Of a stretch of 64,000 bases of DNA, positions 58,000 to 64,000 are shown piece by piece. Under the pieces are notes generated by a model, which saw only the letters and a program-made list of their open reading frames with translations, was not told where the DNA came from and did not search any database. Source of the stretch: Gaiellasilicea sp963784895 (GTDB lineage: Bacteria; Actinomycetota; Thermoleophilia; Gaiellales; Gaiellaceae); NCBI GenBank assembly GCA_963784895.1, contig CAWATM010000012.1, positions 28,984 to 92,983 on the forward strand, read 5' to 3'. A program made the position numbers and the translations under genes. Numbering within the stretch: position 1 is the stretch's first letter; the number at the start of each line of letters is the position of its first letter.

Positions 58000-59351
58000 T
58001 AGGCGACGTACTCGTCGGCGATCGCGAGCGCGTCGTCGAGGACCGCGAGGCCCTCGTCGAGCTCCTCGCGTGTGATCGTCAGCGGCGGGCAGACCATGAC
58101 GACGTTCCAGTGGGTCATCAAGTAGAGGCCGGCCTCGAGCGCCGCCTTCTGCAGCCGCACCACCGGCGCCGCCGCCTCGCCGCCGGCGTTGAAGGGAACC
58201 AGCATCTCCCTCGTCTCCCGGTTCTTCACCAGCTCGAGGCCCCAGAAGAGGCCGAGCCCGCGAATGTCGCCGACCGACGGATGCTTCGCAGCGAGCGCCG
58301 GCAGCGCCTCGGCGAGATACGCCCCGTGCTCGGCGGCGTTCTCGACGATCCCCTCCTCCTGGAACGCCTCGATCGAAGCGACCGCCGACGCGCACGCGAG
58401 CGGATGCCCCGAGTACGTCAGGCCGCCGGCGAGGAAACGGCCGCGGAGCTCGTCCGCGATCGGCTCGGAGACGATCATGGCGCCGAGTGGGACGTAGCCG
58501 GAGTTGATCCCCTTCGCGACCGTGAGGATGTCGGGAACGACGTCCCAGTTGTCGCAGGCGAACCACTTGCCGGTGCGGCCGAAGCCGGCCATCACCTCGT
58601 CGCAGATCAGCAGGATCCCGTGGCGGTCGCAGGTCTCCCGGATCGACTGCAGGTAGCCGTCGGGCGGGACGATGATCCCGTTCGTGCCGACGACGGTCTC
58701 GAGGATGACGGCGGCGACGGTGTGGGCGCCCTCGTATTGCAGGATCTCCTCCAGGTGCGGCGCGCCCGAGCAGACCGGGCACGGATCCGGGTGGCCGGCG
58801 GGGCAGCGGTACGTGTAGGGGTCGAGCATCCGTACGACGCCGGGGAGTCCAGGCTCCGCATGCCAGCGGCGCGGGTCGCCGGTGAGCGTGATCGCGCCGC
58901 CGGTCGCGCCGTGGTAGCTGCGGTAGCGGGCGATGATCTTGTGTCGGCCGGTGACCCAGCGCGCGACCTTGATCGCGTTCTCGTTCGCCTCGGCGCCGCC
59001 GTTGGTGAAGAACGACATCTTCAGGTTGCCCGGTGTCACGTCCGCGAGCATCCGGGCGAGCGTGGAGCGCGGCTCGGTCGCCATCGGCGGACCGATCGTC
59101 GCCAGCTTCTCGGCCTGCTCCTTGATCGCCGCGATCACCTTCGGGTGCCCGTAGCCGATCGAGACGTTGACGAGCTGCGACGCGAAGTCGAGGTAGCGCG
59201 TGCCGTCGTAGTCCCAGAAGTAGCGGCCCTCGGCGCCCGCGACCGGAATCGGGTCGATCGCGTTCTGCACCGACCAGGAGTGGAGGACGAACTCCTTCGC
59301 GTCCGCCTTGATCTGCGCGCCCAGCTGCGGGTTCGTCTCGATCGTGGCCAT
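57999..59351 (-). CDS. Class III PLP aminotransferase
   Basis: 450 residues. Pyridoxal Lys in TVAKGINSGYVPLGAM, Asp in LLICDEVMAGFGRTGKW, and the phosphate-binding TNGGAEANENAIKVAR. N-terminal FVLHSWSVQNAIDPIPVAGAEG is the taurine/beta-alanine:pyruvate type start. A Cys-rich insertion YRCPAGHPDPCPVCSG (residues about 183-198) resembles a small zinc or disulfide knob seen in part of this group. Donor likely an omega-amino acid, but unproven. ATG at 59351 with TAGGCT 7 bases upstream; separated from the ABC genes by a hairpin. Confidence 0.88.
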   Translation of the reverse strand: MATIETNPQLGAQIKADAKEFVLHSWSVQNAIDPIPVAGAEGRYFWDYDGTRYLDFASQLVNVSIGYGHPKVIAAIKEQAEKLATIGPPMATEPRSTLARMLADVTPGNLKMSFFTNGGAEANENAIKVARWVTGRHKIIARYRSYHGATGGAITLTGDPRRWHAEPGLPGVVRMLDPYTYRCPAGHPDPCPVCSGAPHLEEILQYEGAHTVAAVILETVVGTNGIIVPPDGYLQSIRETCDRHGILLICDEVMAGFGRTGKWFACDNWDVVPDILTVAKGINSGYVPLGAMIVSEPIADELRGRFLAGGLTYSGHPLACASAVASIEAFQEEGIVENAAEHGAYLAEALPALAAKHPSVGDIRGLGLFWGLELVKNRETREMLVPFNAGGEAAAPVVRLQKAALEAGLYLMTHWNVVMVCPPLTITREELDEGLAVLDDALAIADEYVA

Positions 59352-59358
59352 CAGCGGA

Positions 59359-59364
59359 AGCCTA
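59359..59364 (-). promoter_or_regulatory. Leaderless-type -10 hexamer for aminotransferase gene
   Basis: TAGGCT on the minus strand, 7 bases before the ATG at 59351. Confidence 0.5.
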
Positions 59365-59418
59365 CTTAGAGATGGCGGCGCCGGTTTCCGCGGCGGATGC
59401 CGTGCCCGGAAAGTCACC

Positions 59419-59446
59419 GGTCGGGCCGCCCTGGGGCGGCCCGACC
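59419..59446 (-). terminator. Hairpin after the ABC operon
   Basis: Perfect 12-bp stem GGTCGGGCCGCC/GGCGGCCCGACC with a CTGG loop, 15 bases after the solute-binding protein stop. The stem is very strong but only a short T-rich stretch (GACTTTCC) follows on the minus strand. Confidence 0.65.
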
Positions 59447-59461
59447 AGATCACTGTCAGCG

Positions 59462-60877
59462 TTACACGAGCCCCTGTGCCTTCCACTTCCGGTAGATGCC
59501 CTGCGCCTTGCGCGAGAAGGCCGAGACCGCCTCGGCAGGGGTGGACTTCCCTTGCGCGACCTCGGCGAACATCTGCGGGATCAGGAACGTGTTGTAGATC
59601 TCGTCCATCACCGGCGTTGTGTTGCCCGGATGGCCCGGGTTCGTCGTGTACTTCTCGGCGATCGTCGTCAGGACGGTGTACTTGCCCCGCGGCTTGTGCG
59701 TGTCCTGCGCGGACAGCCTGCGGATCTCCTTGAACCCGCCCTTGATCGCGCCCGTCCAGGCAGGGAAGTTGTAGTACTGGCTGCGAATGAAGTGCTCGCG
59801 GTAGCCGAGCTGCTGGTCGATGAGGTACTTCTTTGCGGCCGCCTTGTTCTTCGCGAACTTCCAGATCACGAAGACGCCCATGACGTGCTCGTTGCCCATG
59901 CGCATGTAAGGGCCGCGCGGGATCGACGACAGCCAGGTGTCGTCCGAGAGGGATGTATTCCCGGAGTTCTCGGCCGAACGGGCGATCGAGATCGCGTTCA
60001 GCGCCACCGACAGCCGGCCGGCGAGGAACGCCTGGTTGTTCGACGCAGCGGTCCACGCGAAGACCTCGTCGGACATGCCTCTGCGATAGATGTCCTGCAT
60101 GACGGTGAGCGCCTCGATCGCGCCCCTCCTGGGCGCGCCTTGGCCGATCACGATCCGGTTCTCCTCGTTCTGGATGAACCCGCCATAGCAGTAGAGGAGG
60201 GACGTCAGCATCATGTTGGAGTCGATCTCGTTCGACATGCCGAGGCCGACGGGATGGCCGGCCGCCTTGAGCTTCGGGGCTCCCTGCCGAAGCTGCTCCC
60301 ACGTGTTGAGACTGACCCCCGCCTCCTGCAGGTAGCTCCGGCGGTACTGAACCGGGTCGGGCGCATAGTCGTCCGGGAAGCCGTAGAACTGCTTCGTCTT
60401 CGGGTTGTAGGTGCTCTTCCTCGCAACCCTCGACATCGGCCCGAGCTTCTTGCTGACCTCCTGCACGAGGTCGGTGACGGGAACGACCTGCTTCTGGAAC
60501 GTCGACGGCGGCGAGATGAACCAGAACAGGTCGTGACCGCTCTGTGCGGCGACCTGCGATGCCCCTGTGCTGTAGAGCAGGGCGTTGTTGATGTGGTCGA
60601 CCTTGACCTCGACGTCGTTCGCCTCGCCCCAGCGCTTGACGTAGGTATTGTCGAGCCACTGGTCGTAGGCGGGGACGAAGTGGGCCCACTGCATGATCCT
60701 GAGCTCTCCCGCGAGCTCCTTCTTCGCGTACTTGAGCGGGCCGTAGAACCCGAGGGCTCGGTCGGTGAGGCCGCCGAACATGCCGATGGCGAAGGCGGCG
60801 GCGGTCCCCCTCTTGAGCAGGTCACCTCGGGTCAGCTCCGAGCTCGAACGGACGAGCTCGTCCGTTGCATCTGCCAC
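59462..60877 (-). CDS. ABC transporter solute-binding protein (carbohydrate family 1)
   Basis: 471 residues. N-terminal region SELTRGDLLKRGTAAAFAIGMFGG resembles a Tat signal in layout but lacks the twin arginines (TRGD in place of SRRDF), so the export route is uncertain; no lipobox Cys is seen. The mature part has LRIMQWAHFVPAYDQWLDN, YGFPDDYAPDPVQYRRSYLQ and DEIYNTFLIPQMFAEVAQGKSTPAEAV, typical of sugar/polyol-binding proteins. A strong AAAGGAGG precedes the GTG at 60877. Last gene of the importer operon. Ligand unknown. Confidence 0.85.
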   Translation of the reverse strand: MADATDELVRSSSELTRGDLLKRGTAAAFAIGMFGGLTDRALGFYGPLKYAKKELAGELRIMQWAHFVPAYDQWLDNTYVKRWGEANDVEVKVDHINNALLYSTGASQVAAQSGHDLFWFISPPSTFQKQVVPVTDLVQEVSKKLGPMSRVARKSTYNPKTKQFYGFPDDYAPDPVQYRRSYLQEAGVSLNTWEQLRQGAPKLKAAGHPVGLGMSNEIDSNMMLTSLLYCYGGFIQNEENRIVIGQGAPRRGAIEALTVMQDIYRRGMSDEVFAWTAASNNQAFLAGRLSVALNAISIARSAENSGNTSLSDDTWLSSIPRGPYMRMGNEHVMGVFVIWKFAKNKAAAKKYLIDQQLGYREHFIRSQYYNFPAWTGAIKGGFKEIRRLSAQDTHKPRGKYTVLTTIAEKYTTNPGHPGNTTPVMDEIYNTFLIPQMFAEVAQGKSTPAEAVSAFSRKAQGIYRKWKAQGLV

Positions 60878-60902
60878 GGGTACCTCCTTTCGACTCGATT
60901 CT

Positions 60903-61766
60903 CTAGCGGAATGCGCCTCCTGTAAAGCCCTTGATGAAACGGTCGAGGAACGCGGTGTAGAGAAGCGCGAGCGGGATGGCGGGAATCAGCGTCGCCGCCA
61001 TCAGCGACTGCCAGAAGAAGACATCTCCCCGGATCAGATCGTTCGGGATCCCCGCCGACACCGTCCGTTGCTCGGAGCTCGAGATGAACGTGAACGCGTA
61101 GATGAACTCGTTGACGCAGAGCGAGAACGCGAAGATGACCGCCGTCAGGATCCCGGGGAGCGAGATCGGAAGGATGATCAAGAAGAGGGCCTTCAGTCGC
61201 GATGCTCCGTCGATCAGCGCCGCGTCCTCGAGCTCCTGCGGAATGGTCTTGAAGAAGCCCATCAGCAGCCACGTCGCGAAGGGCACCGTGAAGGACGGGT
61301 AGATGAGGATCAGCGACCAGAGCGAGTCCTTGAGGTCGAGCTGCGTGATCAGCCGCGAAAGCGGGAGGAAGAGCAGCGTCGGCGGGATCAGGTAGACGAG
61401 GAAGATGGCGACGCCTGCGCTCTGACCCCACCCGCCCGCCAGGCGCGCGAGCGCGTAGCCCGCCGGCAGGGCCAGGAGCAGCGTGATGCCCACGACCGCT
61501 GCGCCGACGAGCAGCGTGTTCAACAGCCACGTCGGATAGTTCGTCTCCCTGAAGAGGAACGTGACGTGTTCGGTCGTCGCGTAGTTCCAGAAGTCCCAGT
61601 GGAAGCCGCCCTCGAGGTCGTTGTAGAGGTATGGGGAGTGCTCCACGTTCGCGAGGTCGAGGTTCGTCTTGAACATCGTCACGAGCGCGAAGTAGAAGGG
61701 GAACGCGAGGATGATCGCGAACGGCACGACGACTGCGTACGTCACGCTCTTCTGGCGCCACGTCAT
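60903..61766 (-). CDS. ABC transporter permease, MalG-like
   Basis: 287 residues, six membrane helices. The EAA loop is ELEDAALIDGASRLKALFLIILP; the N-terminus TYAVVVPFAIILAFPFYFALVTMFK and C-terminal FLDRFIKGFTGGAFR are typical of carbohydrate MalG-type subunits. Its ATG shares a base with the stop of the MalF-like gene (TGATG). Confidence 0.92.
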   Translation of the reverse strand: MTWRQKSVTYAVVVPFAIILAFPFYFALVTMFKTNLDLANVEHSPYLYNDLEGGFHWDFWNYATTEHVTFLFRETNYPTWLLNTLLVGAAVVGITLLLALPAGYALARLAGGWGQSAGVAIFLVYLIPPTLLFLPLSRLITQLDLKDSLWSLILIYPSFTVPFATWLLMGFFKTIPQELEDAALIDGASRLKALFLIILPISLPGILTAVIFAFSLCVNEFIYAFTFISSSEQRTVSAGIPNDLIRGDVFFWQSLMAATLIPAIPLALLYTAFLDRFIKGFTGGAFR

Positions 61767-62740
61767 CAGCTCACCTGCGCCCTGCGAGCGAAGAACAGCA
61801 TCGCCACGGTGACGACCACGAGCAGCGGGAACAGAAACAGCGAGATCGCCGCGCCCTCGCCGAGGGAGCCACCGTCGATGCCGATGAAGTAGGCCCACGT
61901 GGGCAGCACCTGCGTCGAGTTGAACGGACCGCCGCGCGTGAGGATGTAGACGACGGCGAAGTCGACCGCCGTGAACACGATCCCGAACAGGACTGCCACG
62001 AGCGCGATCGGGAGTTGGAGCGGGATGTCGACGTACCAGAGCTTCTTCACACCCGTCGCGCCGTCGATCCTGGCAGCGTCCTCGACCTCGTTGGGAATGG
62101 AGGCGCGGCCCGCGATGAAGATGACGACGGCGAAGGGAAGGATCCGCCAGGCGTGCACCAGGGTGATCGCGATCAGCGCGAGATTGGGGCGGCCGAGCCA
62201 CTGCAACGGCACCTGCGCGTCCTCCTCGATGTTCACGGCGCCGAGAAGCCAGAGGAGGCCGTTGTCCAGCTGGAGCCTGCCCAACGTCCAGTTGACGACG
62301 CTGTAGAGGGAGTCGAGAAGCCACAGCCAGGCGATGGTCGAGAGGACGACCGGAGCCGCCCAGGGCAGGACAACCAGGAAGCGCACGATCCACCTACCCC
62401 GAAAGTCTCGAACGAGAAAGTTCGAGAGGACGGCGGCACCGACGAGGACGATCGCTTGCGACGCCAGCGTGAAGATGAACGTGTTGCGAAGCGCGCGGCG
62501 AAAGTTCTCGTCCTGCCAGGCGCTCGTGAAATTGTCGAACCCGACCCAGTCGCCGCTCAGCGAGCCCCCGATGGCGTTCGTGAAGCTGAGGTAGATGGCC
62601 CAGACGAAAGGGACTCCGACGACGAGCGCCATGAAGATGACGGCCGGGGCGATGAGGAGCGGCGCGAGAACACGACGGCTCTCCAACGCATGCCGCATGC
62701 GGCCCGGAGCCGCTCTCGCCCGAACTGCTTTCGCCTCCAT
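61766..62740 (-). CDS. ABC transporter permease, MalF-like
   Basis: 324 residues, six main helices after a basic N-terminal tail (residues 1-25). RVLAPLLIAPAVIFMALVVGVPFVWAIYLSF starts helix 1, and the EAA loop is EVEDAARIDGATGVKKLWYVDIPL. First gene of the importer operon. ATG at 62740 chosen because the 42-base gap to the divergent ATPase gene then holds a possible TAGGAT -10; a longer reading from 62782 would overlap that gene. Confidence 0.9.
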   Translation of the reverse strand: MEAKAVRARAAPGRMRHALESRRVLAPLLIAPAVIFMALVVGVPFVWAIYLSFTNAIGGSLSGDWVGFDNFTSAWQDENFRRALRNTFIFTLASQAIVLVGAAVLSNFLVRDFRGRWIVRFLVVLPWAAPVVLSTIAWLWLLDSLYSVVNWTLGRLQLDNGLLWLLGAVNIEEDAQVPLQWLGRPNLALIAITLVHAWRILPFAVVIFIAGRASIPNEVEDAARIDGATGVKKLWYVDIPLQLPIALVAVLFGIVFTAVDFAVVYILTRGGPFNSTQVLPTWAYFIGIDGGSLGEGAAISLFLFPLLVVVTVAMLFFARRAQVS

Positions 62741-62782
62741 TCGAGGGGCGGATCCTAGTAGATTGGCCGCCGGAGTTCCCAC

Positions 62783-64000
<1,218 letters not shown>

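Overview
This 64 kb window is high-GC, almost fully coding bacterial chromosome. The largest gap between genes is about 280 bases, at 12204-12483. I see no tRNA or rRNA gene, insertion sequence, phage gene or CRISPR array. GC bias, frequent GTG/TTG starts, tightly overlapped operons, an FprA-type ferredoxin reductase and a DUF3107-like small protein point to an actinobacterium. The gene mix (complete NADH-type complex I, CcmABCD beside haem genes) would fit a Thermoleophilia/Gaiella-like lineage; that placement is inference from content, not from a marker gene.

Layout. 1-7599 (+): end of a MoaB/Mog-type gene, a UbiA-type prenyltransferase, the haem exporter ccmABCD, a CcsA/HemX-like membrane protein, hemA-hemC-hemD, and a SAM hydrolase, closed by a strong terminator. 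7692-13806 (-): tandem-cyclase protein, amidase, LiaF-like protein, NCS2 purine permease and fprA. 13854-14877 (+): a YidB-like protein and a lipoprotein resembling the SecD head domain. 14878-15294 (-): A-type Fe-S carrier. 15428-29410 (+): complete 14-gene complex I operon nuoA-N, with a one-base frameshift in nuoF and a palindromic insert between nuoF and nuoG. 29423-34638: small operons (metallo-hydrolase, DUF1028, cupin-TPR, short Ldh2-type dehydrogenase, HAD phosphatase, secreted protein). 34691-40071 (-): Mrp ATPase, a two-component system with a secreted barrel protein, inositol-phosphatase family protein, SerK-like protein. 40114-42841 (+): YhaM-like nuclease, EamA transporter, esterase. 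42862-47103 (-): reduced YchF, sigma factor, DUF3107-like protein, methylmalonyl-CoA epimerase, short FtsH, O-methyltransferase. 47121-53870: nicotinamidase-like hydrolase facing a long minus-strand chain (pncB, DUF1385, pabC, pabB, M20 peptidase, kynA). 53892-57992: rarA (frameshifted near its end), peroxiredoxin, hydrolase, FMN reductase, YceI, MarR regulator. 57999-64000: class III aminotransferase and a sugar-type ABC importer.

How the genes work together. The first block makes and moves haem and probably a quinone, and the nuo operon uses quinone and Fe-S clusters for respiration; the A-type carrier and Mrp are plausible Fe-S suppliers. The pab genes make p-aminobenzoate for folate, and pncB plus the facing hydrolase fit nicotinamide salvage.

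The most striking pattern is regulatory. At 17 gene starts spread over the window a TANNNT hexamer (often TAGACT, TAGGCT or TAGTCT) ends 6-8 bases, mostly 6 or 7, before the start codon, as expected of leaderless transcripts. At two divergent gene pairs the two hexamers overlap. No clearly novel defence or biosynthetic system is present. The other points of interest are two single-base frameshifts in conserved genes and several reduced versions of conserved proteins (FtsH, YchF, Ldh2-type, Mrp without its CxxC).
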